From Candidatus Atribacteria bacterium 4572_76 (GTDB lineage: Bacteria > Atribacterota > Phoenicimicrobiia > Phoenicimicrobiales > Phoenicimicrobiaceae), in assembly GCA_002084865.1 (NCBI GenBank), contig NBMG01000014.1, forward strand, positions 1-7,977: a stretch of 7,977 bases of DNA, given 5' to 3'. The translations under genes and the position numbers were made by a program. This document shows positions 1-6,781 of the stretch, one piece after another. The notes under the pieces were generated by a model. That model was not told the origin of the DNA. It saw only the letters and a program-made list of their open reading frames with translations, and did no database searches. The first letter of the stretch is position 1; every line of letters starts with the position of its first letter.

Positions 1-4
1 GTGG

Positions 5-1270
5 CTATTTACGAATTTCGTTTTTAATTGCCTTTTCAACTTTTCTTCTTGCTTCTTCCCATAATTCTTTTGCCCTCTGTTTTGTTTCATGCGATTGCTT
101 AATGAGTGATGAGATTTCTTCTTGAACTTTTTTATGAAGGATTGGAACTTGTAAATTTTGAATCTGTTCGGGTCCCCAGTGGATAATTCCCGACCTCCCA
201 CCCTCTCTTTCAACCTGCAGTTTCCCAATAATTGAATTAATGCAAAAGGCTAAATATTCTTTATTAATTTTATTTTCATTAATATTTAATAGCATAATAT
301 CACCGGAGGTAACCCCTCCTAAAGGTTCCTTTACCACATAAGCTATTCCCGGCATTACATCTTTAGTTAAAAGAAAATCTCCGACCTTGGGTTCATAAAA
401 GGCTTTGAGTTTTTGAAAATCAATAATAAATTCCTTAAGTTTTACTATTTTAGAATGCTCTTTTAAACATTCCATAAAACCATCATAAGTGGTCTGAAAA
501 TACTCGGCATCTATACGGTGAACTCCAAACGCTTTAGAAAGATTAGCCGTATAAGAAAGTTCATATTCTACCTGGAACTCTTTTAGTTCCAGCTTTTCTA
601 AAAGAAGCTTTTCAGCTTGGGAGTAAAGGGATTTTGCTTTTTCGATTAAATTAAAAGAGTTTTTAGCAATTGTCTCCATCTCTTGCTGAAAATCAGCAGC
701 AAATAGAGGAATTAGCAATTCTTCTACTTCTCTACAGCTTAAACTAAACTGTTCGGTTTGCCTGCATAACATCCAAAGCTGTTCCTTACCATATTTGGAG
801 TTTAGAAATATAGTCAGATAAAAGGGACTAAGCAAATTCTCATCCGTTTTTATAACCGCGATATTTTGGTTGATTACTGATTGTGGATAGTAATCTAAGA
901 AAATCGACGCTCTGCCAATGAGGTCATAGCGTGCTCCGCTAATGGTTACTATAACATCCTTGAATTTTAAGTAATCATTCTCCGCCAAACTTCGAGCGGG
1001 TAGGGAATCTGAATTCTCAAAATCAATTACCCCTTCTCTTAAATTATCTGTCTTTAAAAAATGAATTCTTATATCATCCGGGTAAATATCTCGATCTCTA
1101 GGGGTATAACCCGTCCTAACCGGTTCCACTACAAGATATCCTAATTTTCTGATGATAGTAATTTTTTTCAGGTTCTTCTCTAATTTAAGAAAGCTTGTAC
1201 GATAACGGCCTGCATCAAACCTTTTAACCCCTTCAATTTCTGATAATTTCACAATGCTTATCCTGGCCAT
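5..1270 (-). CDS. HsdS-type DNA specificity subunit of an R-M system
   Basis: This protein (421 aa) should supply DNA sequence recognition to the nuclease-methyltransferase encoded just upstream. It has the two-fold layout of HsdS proteins: TRD1 at about residues 37-190 (ending ELLIPL), a helical spacer at about 195-235 (QAEKLLLEKLELKEF), TRD2 at about 274-378 (ending LQVPIL), and a C-terminal helix rich in Lys, Arg and Glu (RAKELWEEARRKVEKAI). The pattern 'strand block, then a PxL-type end, then a long helix' is typical of the family. I chose the ATG at 1270 because it lies 4 bases after the upstream stop and has a GGGGGA site 9 bases away. A TTG at 1321 would add 17 residues and overlap the upstream gene. 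TRD2 looks shortened: KLKEFIIDF runs almost directly into the YEPKVGDFLLTKD strand, whereas TRD1 has about 43 more residues there. The stop codon is intact, 4 bases from the window edge. Family call is firm; whether TRD2 works is unknown. Confidence 0.88.
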   Translation of the reverse strand: MARISIVKLSEIEGVKRFDAGRYRTSFLKLEKNLKKITIIRKLGYLVVEPVRTGYTPRDRDIYPDDIRIHFLKTDNLREGVIDFENSDSLPARSLAENDYLKFKDVIVTISGARYDLIGRASIFLDYYPQSVINQNIAVIKTDENLLSPFYLTIFLNSKYGKEQLWMLCRQTEQFSLSCREVEELLIPLFAADFQQEMETIAKNSFNLIEKAKSLYSQAEKLLLEKLELKEFQVEYELSYTANLSKAFGVHRIDAEYFQTTYDGFMECLKEHSKIVKLKEFIIDFQKLKAFYEPKVGDFLLTKDVMPGIAYVVKEPLGGVTSGDIMLLNINENKINKEYLAFCINSIIGKLQVEREGGRSGIIHWGPEQIQNLQVPILHKKVQEEISSLIKQSHETKQRAKELWEEARRKVEKAIKNEIRK

Positions 1271-1274
1271 ATCT

Positions 1275-3950
1275 TTAAGTCCCCCAGAAATTAAAATTCT
1301 GCTCTTTGGCAAATTTAACAAAGGCCTCGGCTATTTCATCCAAATCATGGTCAATTATGCTGCGTCTGTATTCGTTCAGGGAAAATCCTCCCTTAACTCC
1401 TCTTTTATATCTATATTCTCCTTTATTATCTTTAAGCGATTTTTGATTCACCGCAAAAAAAATAGGATAATCAATTTCTTTAATCACTTTGCCCTCTAAC
1501 CAGAATTTCTTAAATTGTTCGGATATCTCTTCATCATTTAAAGCTAAATAGATTTGCCCGCCCAAGGTTCTTTGCGAAATCTCTCTATTAAACTTTTCAA
1601 TTTTGCCGGTCAAAACATCAATTTCTTTTCTTGTTTCTTCTATCTTTTCATCATTCAAAGCATTACCCTTTATTTTTTTCTGTTTTTCCCTTAAAAGAGT
1701 TTGCATTTCTTGTAATTTTTCAATTAAAACTTTAAGTGGTTTCTTCCTTTTAATCTCTTCGGTCTCTTCAACATCCGAACCTTTAATTTTTTCTTCTGAT
1801 TTTTTCTTTGTTTCAAAATAAGTATTAATAAAAGATTTTAGTTCTTCAGACAGCTCTCCCTCGCACAACAATTTATCCCAACTTATATTTTGGTAATATT
1901 TTTTTACTTCTTCTACCAGGTCGACACATTCAATTAAGGCTTTGAGCGATTTTTTCCTCTTACTTTCTTCGATTTTTTCCAGCTCTTCGTTCTCTTCAAC
2001 TTCCGAACCTTCAATTTTTTCTTCTAATTTATTCCTTATTTCTTCTTCTAATTCCTCTCTCTCCTCAAAATATGTCTCAATGAAAGATTTTAATTCTTCG
2101 TTTAGTTCTTGCTCAGACAGCAATTTATCCCAACCCACATCCCGGTATTCTTCCTTTAATCGTTCTACAAATTCGAACCATTCTCTTTCACATTTCACTT
2201 TAATCCCCTGGATTTTCTTTTTTTCCTCATCAGTATATTTTTGTAAAAATAAGATACTTGTTTTTATTCCGGTGTAAGGTTTAAAGGTGTTTTTATGCAA
2301 ACCTACTACTGCTAAAATTATCGCTTCATTTATAATGAATCTACGGATATATTCTGCACTTGCACTACTTAACAAGACCTGGGGCAAAACAATTGCCATC
2401 CTACCACCGGATCTTATAAATTGTAATGAACGTTCTAAGAAAAGGATGTGTCGACCAATTTGTTTTACTAATCTACTATTTTTCACTGCCAATTGGTAAA
2501 GCCTTAAAACCTCTCTTTCCTTCACTTTACCAGTAAAAAGTGGATTGGTCATAAGAAGGTTAAAATCAAAATACAAAAACCTTTTTTGATTTTCTCTATC
2601 TTTCTCAGGGTTTTCGGGAAATCTCAGAAGCCTCGGCTTTAAAGCTGCTTTTATTTCATCGTTCCATAGCAAAGGGTTTAATGAATCACTATGTGAACCC
2701 CCACCGAATATATGGGATTTACCATCTCCGACTATGAGGTTAATAGCTTTGGCGATTTTTATAGCTTCTTTGGCAAAATCTACTCCGTATATATTGTTTT
2801 CTGTAAAATTCTTCGCTGCCACAGGAAGCCCTTTACCGGTAATCACCCCACCGGCAACCCACTTAACAGAATGCAGCAGAAAACCTGCTGAACCACAGTT
2901 CGGATCAATAACAAATTCGTGAGCTTTGGGGTTTAACATTTTTACCACCATATCCTGAATAGGTCTGGGTGTAAAGAATTGTCCTTCTTTCTTTTTAGAC
3001 TCCTCGGGAATTAGATATTTAAAAGCTTCATCGATTACTCGCAAATTTGAATTAAACAATTTTATTTTTTCTAAAAATGATACACAAACTTTTAAATGTG
3101 TATCCATCAGTTCTATTTTATCCGTAGAATCGAATACTCCTGCCCAGCTTCTTTTAGCTCCTTCTAAGAGAAGAGTAATAGTTTCCTTTACTTGTTCCGG
3201 ACTTCTATCTCCGGCAAAAAATTCTAATTGGTAATCAGGATTATTTATTCCATTCCACTCATCATAGAGCTTAGCATAAATCAATTTAAAAATTTCATCA
3301 AAAACCTTAACTCCGGCATCTCTTAAAACCAGTTCTTCGAGATCTAATAAAATTTTTTTAAGTGTATTTTTACCCTGCTTTAGTTTATTGTGTTCCTCTA
3401 ACCATTTAAAAGTCCATCTTTCAGTTAATATATCTCTAATCGTTTCTGATATTTTAGGGATTCGAGGAATTTCTACAAATAAATCGGGTTCCTCTCTGTG
3501 GAGTCTTATTATCTCATCCCCATTTGACCAAATACCAATAGGAGCACCTTCCGTATTACAGTAACCTTTAAGCTGTTCTAATCCGGTTGTTCGGTCAGGC
3601 CTTTTTATTTCAAATAAGATATGATAATGTTTTAAATCCTCCTGGAAAACTACAATATCTACGGTTTGAGGCTCCATTTGAGAACCAAAATTTATGGTTT
3701 TCTTCGCACCAATTCGTTTTTTGGGATAATTATATTCATTAACTAATCGGTAAATCCATAGTTGTCTAATTATTTCTTCCGGCTTGGCTATTTTATTTCT
3801 ATTTTTAATTTGACATTTTATAAAATATTTTCCTTCTTGCTCGATTATTGATCTTTCAATAGCATTAATCTCCTTCGAATTAAAAAGAGATAAACCATGT
3901 TTAACCTCCGGTGCAGAAAATATTTTTTGGAGATTCAATCTGTTCGGCAT
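1275..3950 (-). CDS. Fused nuclease / N6-adenine DNA methyltransferase (BcgI-like RM subunit)
   Basis: This 891-aa protein should both cut DNA and methylate adenine when guided by the S subunit encoded next to it. Residues about 55-165 form a PD-(D/E)xK nuclease domain of the HsdR N-terminal type: D98 in VDIVV, E114 and K116 in FEIKRP, and the companion QxxxY motif Q126-Y130 (QLKGY). Residues about 205-570 are an HsdM methyltransferase: GQFFTPR at 323-329 (motif X), DPNCGSAGFL at 349-358 (motif I, SAM binding), NPLF at 469-472 (motif IV) and GGRMAIVLP at 515-523. Residues about 575-820 are a Glu/Lys-rich, probably coiled-coil insertion with an internal duplication. The family C-terminus resumes at DYPIFFAV (827-834). 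Motif IV is normally NPPF; here the third residue is Leu (codon CTT, one base from Pro). N351 is also unusual in motif I. The start has a good RBS 5 bases away. No helicase domain is visible, so this is not a classical HsdR. Confidence 0.88.
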   Translation of the reverse strand: MPNRLNLQKIFSAPEVKHGLSLFNSKEINAIERSIIEQEGKYFIKCQIKNRNKIAKPEEIIRQLWIYRLVNEYNYPKKRIGAKKTINFGSQMEPQTVDIVVFQEDLKHYHILFEIKRPDRTTGLEQLKGYCNTEGAPIGIWSNGDEIIRLHREEPDLFVEIPRIPKISETIRDILTERWTFKWLEEHNKLKQGKNTLKKILLDLEELVLRDAGVKVFDEIFKLIYAKLYDEWNGINNPDYQLEFFAGDRSPEQVKETITLLLEGAKRSWAGVFDSTDKIELMDTHLKVCVSFLEKIKLFNSNLRVIDEAFKYLIPEESKKKEGQFFTPRPIQDMVVKMLNPKAHEFVIDPNCGSAGFLLHSVKWVAGGVITGKGLPVAAKNFTENNIYGVDFAKEAIKIAKAINLIVGDGKSHIFGGGSHSDSLNPLLWNDEIKAALKPRLLRFPENPEKDRENQKRFLYFDFNLLMTNPLFTGKVKEREVLRLYQLAVKNSRLVKQIGRHILFLERSLQFIRSGGRMAIVLPQVLLSSASAEYIRRFIINEAIILAVVGLHKNTFKPYTGIKTSILFLQKYTDEEKKKIQGIKVKCEREWFEFVERLKEEYRDVGWDKLLSEQELNEELKSFIETYFEEREELEEEIRNKLEEKIEGSEVEENEELEKIEESKRKKSLKALIECVDLVEEVKKYYQNISWDKLLCEGELSEELKSFINTYFETKKKSEEKIKGSDVEETEEIKRKKPLKVLIEKLQEMQTLLREKQKKIKGNALNDEKIEETRKEIDVLTGKIEKFNREISQRTLGGQIYLALNDEEISEQFKKFWLEGKVIKEIDYPIFFAVNQKSLKDNKGEYRYKRGVKGGFSLNEYRRSIIDHDLDEIAEAFVKFAKEQNFNFWGT
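1280..1285 (-). promoter_or_regulatory. Ribosome binding site of the specificity-subunit gene
   Basis: GGGGGA lies inside the last codons and just before the TAA stop of the upstream RM gene, 9 bases before the ATG at 1270. It decides for the ATG over the in-frame TTG at 1321, and implies translational coupling of the S subunit to the RM subunit. Confidence 0.6.
1719..1880 (-). repeat. Internal duplication, copy 2 (RM residues 691-744)
   Basis: This is the shorter, downstream copy. It encodes WDKLLCEGELSEELKSFIN, then EEKIKGSDVEE and KRKKPLKVLIE. A 14-base block around the WDKLL codons is identical at the DNA level in both copies (1869-1882 and 2121-2134), while the rest has diverged. That points to an old duplication rather than an assembly artefact. 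After copy 2 the protein continues as a Lys/Glu-rich helix without a third copy. Confidence 0.85.
1929..2132 (-). repeat. Internal duplication, copy 1 (RM residues 607-674)
   Basis: This is the longer of two related segments inside the RM gene. It encodes WDKLLSEQELNEELKSFIE and continues through EEKIEGSEVEE to KRKKSLKALIE. The shared WDKLL codons begin exactly 252 bases (84 codons) upstream of those in copy 2. In the three ungapped blocks I count 37 of 45 residues identical between copies. Copy 1 carries about 14 extra residues, in two in-frame insertions within the Glu-rich stretch. Similarity appears to extend weakly upstream to about residue 592. Confidence 0.85.
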
Positions 3951-3955
3951 ATTTA

Positions 3956-3963
3956 CTCCCTCT
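3956..3963 (-). promoter_or_regulatory. Ribosome binding site of the RM gene
   Basis: AGAGGGAG on the minus strand ends 5 bases before the ATG at 3950 and supports that start codon. Confidence 0.65.
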
Positions 3964-4019
3964 CCATCTTTATATTGAATATTTGAATTTCTATTTTTAC
4001 CCTGACTTTAATAACTTCA

Positions 4020-4048
4020 ATTATATATTCTATATCTCCTCCTGTATA
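4020..4048 (-). promoter_or_regulatory. Candidate sigma-70 type promoter of the R-M operon
   Basis: A perfect TATAAT (-10, 4020-4025) lies 17 bases downstream of TATACA (-35, 4043-4048, four of six matches to TTGACA). It is about 70 bases upstream of the RM start codon and just past the intrinsic terminator, which would separate the R-M operon from the sugar operon. In a region this AT-rich a chance -10 match is quite possible. An AGGAGG at 4036-4041 lies in the spacer and has no start codon at a usable distance. Confidence 0.4.
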
Positions 4049-4064
4049 TCCTTCTTTCTAATTA

Positions 4065-4098
4065 AAAAACCCGAATAATAGAATAAATTCGGGTTTTT
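4065..4098. terminator. Bidirectional intrinsic terminator
   Basis: A perfect 12-bp inverted repeat: AAAAACCCGAAT (4065-4076) pairs with ATTCGGGTTTTT (4087-4098) across a 10-base loop. The A and T tracts give a U-run after the GC-containing stem whichever strand is transcribed. It sits about 210 bases past the stop of the GH130 gene, so it most likely ends the glycosyltransferase-GH130 transcript before the R-M operon begins. Confidence 0.8.
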
Positions 4099-4232
4099 GG
4101 CTAAATAAATTTAGCTGTAGTAAATTATGCCAACTTTCAGAGTTAAACTTCACAACTTCGCAAAATAGAAATCAGGAAAGCCTTTACTTTTCGGTATTAT
4201 ATTAATATCTCTCTATAAGTTTTAAACCTTTT

Positions 4233-4286
4233 CCAATTCTTTATCGTAGTTCTTTCCAATATAAAATTGGTAAATTGGAGAATTGG
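4233..4286 (-). other. Nested hairpin in the 3' UTR of the GH130 gene
   Basis: An outer 8-bp stem (CCAATTCT at 4233-4240 with AGAATTGG at 4279-4286) encloses an inner 5-bp stem (CCAAT at 4256-4260 with ATTGG at 4266-4270). ATTGG occurs three times between 4266 and 4286. It starts just 19 bases after the GH130 stop. There is no U-tract, so it is more likely a transcript-stabilising structure or a chance AT-rich fold than a terminator. Confidence 0.4.
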
Positions 4287-4304
4287 TTAATTGCTTAAAC
4301 CGCA

Positions 4305-5492
4305 TCAAAGAATTGTCCACTGACAGGATTTACATAGATAATCAATCAAATTATCCAGATTACAGCTCAGGAGGATGATGTATTTGTCCCCTGCCCCGGC
4401 ATAGAGAACAAGTTTATCTTTTCTCACGATTGCCCCTACCGGAAAAACCACGGCCGGTACATCTACCGGATATTGCTCATCACCATACAATTCGTAAGGA
4501 GCTGAAGGAATGTAAATTGGATGTCTGGTTCGGCAAAGAACTTTCTCCGGATTTTCCAGGTCTAACAGGGCAGCACATATTGAATATCCCCTTTTAATCT
4601 TTTCAGATAATCCATACTCTTTGCAAATATCCTCCTCTATCTCACCAACACCATGATAGATAAGCAACCATCCCCTGTCGGTCTTGATTAGAGGAGTACT
4701 GGGACCGATTTTCTCCTTTTCATGTGCTAAGTAGCCCGCCTTTAAAAGAAGATTCTGCTGACGTTGTTCATAAAGCTTCCCCCATTCTTTTTTATATTTA
4801 GAAGGATTTAATAATTGTTCTATATCGGCTTCAAGATAAGCCAGGTGAATATTAGGATGGAATCGCAAAAGTATATAGTGGCGACCATTTATCGGCTCAG
4901 AGAAAGGGATGGCATTACGTGAATCAAATGATTCCACCAGGCCATGATAAGAAATGTTTACGAAATCTTCGGTGGAATAAATAGCAATTCGGTCGGCATT
5001 CTCGCCTTTGAAGGGAGGTTTGATTTTGCCACACCCGACCAATAAAAATCTATGGTCATATTTAATAATCCTTAGGTCCTCTATCCCATAAGTAAAGTCC
5101 TGGTGGTCAGTGCCATCACCTTTGATTATTACATCCTGAAATCGAGCGAAATGAATTCCGTCATCACCCACCAAAGGTAAGACCTCAGAAATATAATTTT
5201 CCAGGTAAGAGCGCTCTATACCGAGTTTTTTATCAAAGAATTTACCTCTCCGATATCTTTGATGGCATCTTGGTAATAAGATGACTTTATCCTGGAAGAT
5301 TTCAGCTCCCGCATTAAAAACAGCCCCGATTTTTAGCGTATCATCTTCTTTCCAGATTAACCCCAGGTCTTGAGGTTTTACAACAGGATTGTCTATAAAA
5401 GAATCCATCTTGAAGATAGTATCTCCGGAGTCAAGAGTAACTATCTTCCCTTCACCCAATTTTTGAATAGTTTGATTAAATAAGGATATCAT
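4305..5492 (-). CDS. GH130-family glycoside phosphorylase/hydrolase (beta-mannoside type)
   Basis: This 395-aa protein has the five-bladed propeller signatures of GH130, whose characterised members phosphorolyse or hydrolyse beta-mannosides in the cytoplasm or at the surface. Matching blocks are VFNAGAEIF (58-66), YGIEDLRI (135-142), KIGPSTPLIKT (261-271), GWLLIYHGV (274-282), AALLDLENPEKVL (307-319), VPAVVFPVGA (345-354) and LYAGAGD (363-369). The block I associate with the catalytic Asp is normally EDPR; here it is E138-D139-L140-R141, so the acid is kept but Pro is replaced by Leu. No signal peptide is seen, so a cytoplasmic location is likely. Its ATG overlaps the stop of the upstream glycosyltransferase (ATGA), and the RBS GGGAG is only 3 bases away, so translation is probably coupled. 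Family membership is confident. Substrate and phosphorylase versus hydrolase activity cannot be decided from sequence, because the protein is divergent. Confidence 0.82.
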   Translation of the reverse strand: MISLFNQTIQKLGEGKIVTLDSGDTIFKMDSFIDNPVVKPQDLGLIWKEDDTLKIGAVFNAGAEIFQDKVILLPRCHQRYRRGKFFDKKLGIERSYLENYISEVLPLVGDDGIHFARFQDVIIKGDGTDHQDFTYGIEDLRIIKYDHRFLLVGCGKIKPPFKGENADRIAIYSTEDFVNISYHGLVESFDSRNAIPFSEPINGRHYILLRFHPNIHLAYLEADIEQLLNPSKYKKEWGKLYEQRQQNLLLKAGYLAHEKEKIGPSTPLIKTDRGWLLIYHGVGEIEEDICKEYGLSEKIKRGYSICAALLDLENPEKVLCRTRHPIYIPSAPYELYGDEQYPVDVPAVVFPVGAIVRKDKLVLYAGAGDKYIILLSCNLDNLIDYLCKSCQWTIL

Positions 5493-6574
5493 CTTCTCCC
5501 TCTTTCTCGAGTTTCTCTTAACTCTTCAAATAATTTTATGAATCTCCTGGCAATTCTTTCCGCTTCATAGTCCTTTAAAAAATCCTTTATTCTAGTAAGG
5601 TTGAATAATTTACCCTGGAACAGCTCAATAAGTTTAGTTTTCATATCCTCAAAGTCGCGATATTTTATAATTTCCTTTCCCTGTAACTCTACATAGTTTG
5701 ACTGATGAAACAATATGGGACAGCCAGAACCTAAAAGTTGGCAGACCGAACTGGAGACCACTGCCGGATATTTTTGGGAAGACTCCCGGTGAATGAGTAA
5801 CACATCTGAAGCATACAGATAGTCATACAACTCATCTAAAGGGAGAGCCTTCACTCTAAGGTCTATAAAATTGTATTTCTTCTTCGCCTGAGATAATTCA
5901 TCCAGCTCACTTTGGGGATTGGCAATAACCACATATCGGAGGGGATATTCTCGGGTTAATTCATTTAGATAAGGTAAAGCAGATATAACATCTTTTGACC
6001 TGAAGCCAAAGGAGAATACAATCTTTTCCTCCCGGGGTAATCTTAACTTTCTTCTGGCTTCTTTTTTATCCCCCGGCTTGAAAGGATGATAAGGATAAGA
6101 TATCATATGAATCCTTTCAGCAGGAAAAGACTTGACCAGATAATCTTTATATCGCTGGTCAAAACAGACAATAGCATCCCAGTCAAACTTGTAATAGAGA
6201 GGGTCTTCGGGAGCTTTACCCTCATGGACGACCTGGACAGTAACCGCTTTTTTCTTAATCCGGGGAAAGACCTCAAGTAGTTTTTCAGCAGGTAATCTCT
6301 CTACATTTTGAGCGACAAAGATTTCATATTCTTCATTTAAAAGTGGAAAAGGATCAAAGGAAGTCGCTCGGGTAAATGGTATGACTTCGTCGACCCTAAA
6401 ATGTCTGATTACAAAATCCTCATCTTCTTGAAAGGTTGGACGGGCATCAGGATGTTTCCGGGCAGAAAATATTTTAAGCTGGTGGCCTAATTTCACCCAG
6501 GCTCGACCCAACAATTCCGCATGAATGGAAGGACCATTAGCGGCATTCCAAAGACACATCATTCCGATTTTCAC
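5489..6574 (-). CDS. GT-B fold glycosyltransferase, family-4-like
   Basis: This protein (361 aa from the GTG at 6574) should transfer a sugar from an activated donor to an acceptor at the cytoplasmic face. The N-terminus MKIGMMCLWNAANGPSIHAELLGRAWVKLGHQLKIFS has the first beta strand, a glycine turn and the helix typical of GT-B N-terminal domains. The second Rossmann domain begins near IVFSFGFRSK (residue about 185) and includes LYASDVLLIHRE and SVCQLLGSGCPILFH, the usual donor-binding region. No transmembrane segment or signal peptide is seen. The start is uncertain: the GTG has GGGAGGG 6 bases upstream and matches where the family usually begins, but an ATG at 6610 (12 residues more, AGGAAA 7 bases away) is also possible. 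It overlaps the GH130 gene by 4 bases, so the two form an operon and probably act on the same glycan or glycoside. Donor and acceptor are unknown. Confidence 0.82.
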   Translation of the reverse strand: MKIGMMCLWNAANGPSIHAELLGRAWVKLGHQLKIFSARKHPDARPTFQEDEDFVIRHFRVDEVIPFTRATSFDPFPLLNEEYEIFVAQNVERLPAEKLLEVFPRIKKKAVTVQVVHEGKAPEDPLYYKFDWDAIVCFDQRYKDYLVKSFPAERIHMISYPYHPFKPGDKKEARRKLRLPREEKIVFSFGFRSKDVISALPYLNELTREYPLRYVVIANPQSELDELSQAKKKYNFIDLRVKALPLDELYDYLYASDVLLIHRESSQKYPAVVSSSVCQLLGSGCPILFHQSNYVELQGKEIIKYRDFEDMKTKLIELFQGKLFNLTRIKDFLKDYEAERIARRFIKLFEELRETRERGRR

Positions 6575-6580
6575 CTTATT

Positions 6581-6587
6581 CCCTCCC
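6581..6587 (-). promoter_or_regulatory. Ribosome binding site favouring the GTG start of the glycosyltransferase
   Basis: GGGAGGG is 6 bases upstream of the GTG at 6574. It competes with a weaker AGGAAA preceding the ATG at 6610. Confidence 0.55.
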
Positions 6588-6719
6588 TTGTTTCTCTTCC
6601 TCAATATCATCTTATACTTTCCTGAAAAAATGGGAAGTCCTAATTTAACTTAATTAAAAGGAATAAAATTGTTCAGGTTTACAGCAAATTTTTTACCCGA
6701 CAAATTTTTAAAGCCCTAT

Positions 6720-6725
6720 ATTATA
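6720..6725 (-). promoter_or_regulatory. Candidate -10 box for the glycosyltransferase-GH130 operon
   Basis: A perfect TATAAT lies about 145 bases upstream of the GTG start. No TTGACA-like -35 is found at 16-18 bases, so this is only a weak promoter candidate. The rest of the gap (6611-6781) is AT-rich and holds no gene. Confidence 0.25.
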
Positions 6726-6781
6726 GTGTGAAATAACCGTCCCCTGATATTTTTAATAGTTAAAATTACTGAAAAACTTCA

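Noticed and set aside
1254..1499. Plus-strand frame over the junction of the RM and S genes
   Set aside because: Its translation is low-complexity hydrophobic and antisense to the conserved RM C-terminus; no RBS was found.
1603..2277. Plus-strand open frames at 1603-1821 and 1942-2277 rich in Ser and Phe
   Set aside because: They are the antisense of the Glu/Lys-rich part of the RM gene; GAA and AAG codons read backwards give TTC and CTT. No ribosome binding site supports them.
2287..2922. Plus-strand frames at 2287-2499 and 2734-2922
   Set aside because: They lie fully inside the methyltransferase region, whose motifs are clear on the minus strand, and their translations show no recognisable domain.
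4036..4041. AGGAGG on the minus strand as the RBS of a small gene upstream of the RM gene
   Set aside because: No start codon lies at a workable distance and the following frames close within a few codons; it also lies in the spacer of the candidate promoter.
3951..4304. Possible CRISPR or tandem repeat array because of the recurring ATTGG units
   Set aside because: The units are only 5 bases, irregularly spaced, and explained by a small nested hairpin; no repeat-spacer periodicity exists anywhere in the window.
6086..6280. Plus-strand frame inside the glycosyltransferase gene
   Set aside because: Antisense to well-conserved GT-B sequence and without a supporting ribosome binding site.
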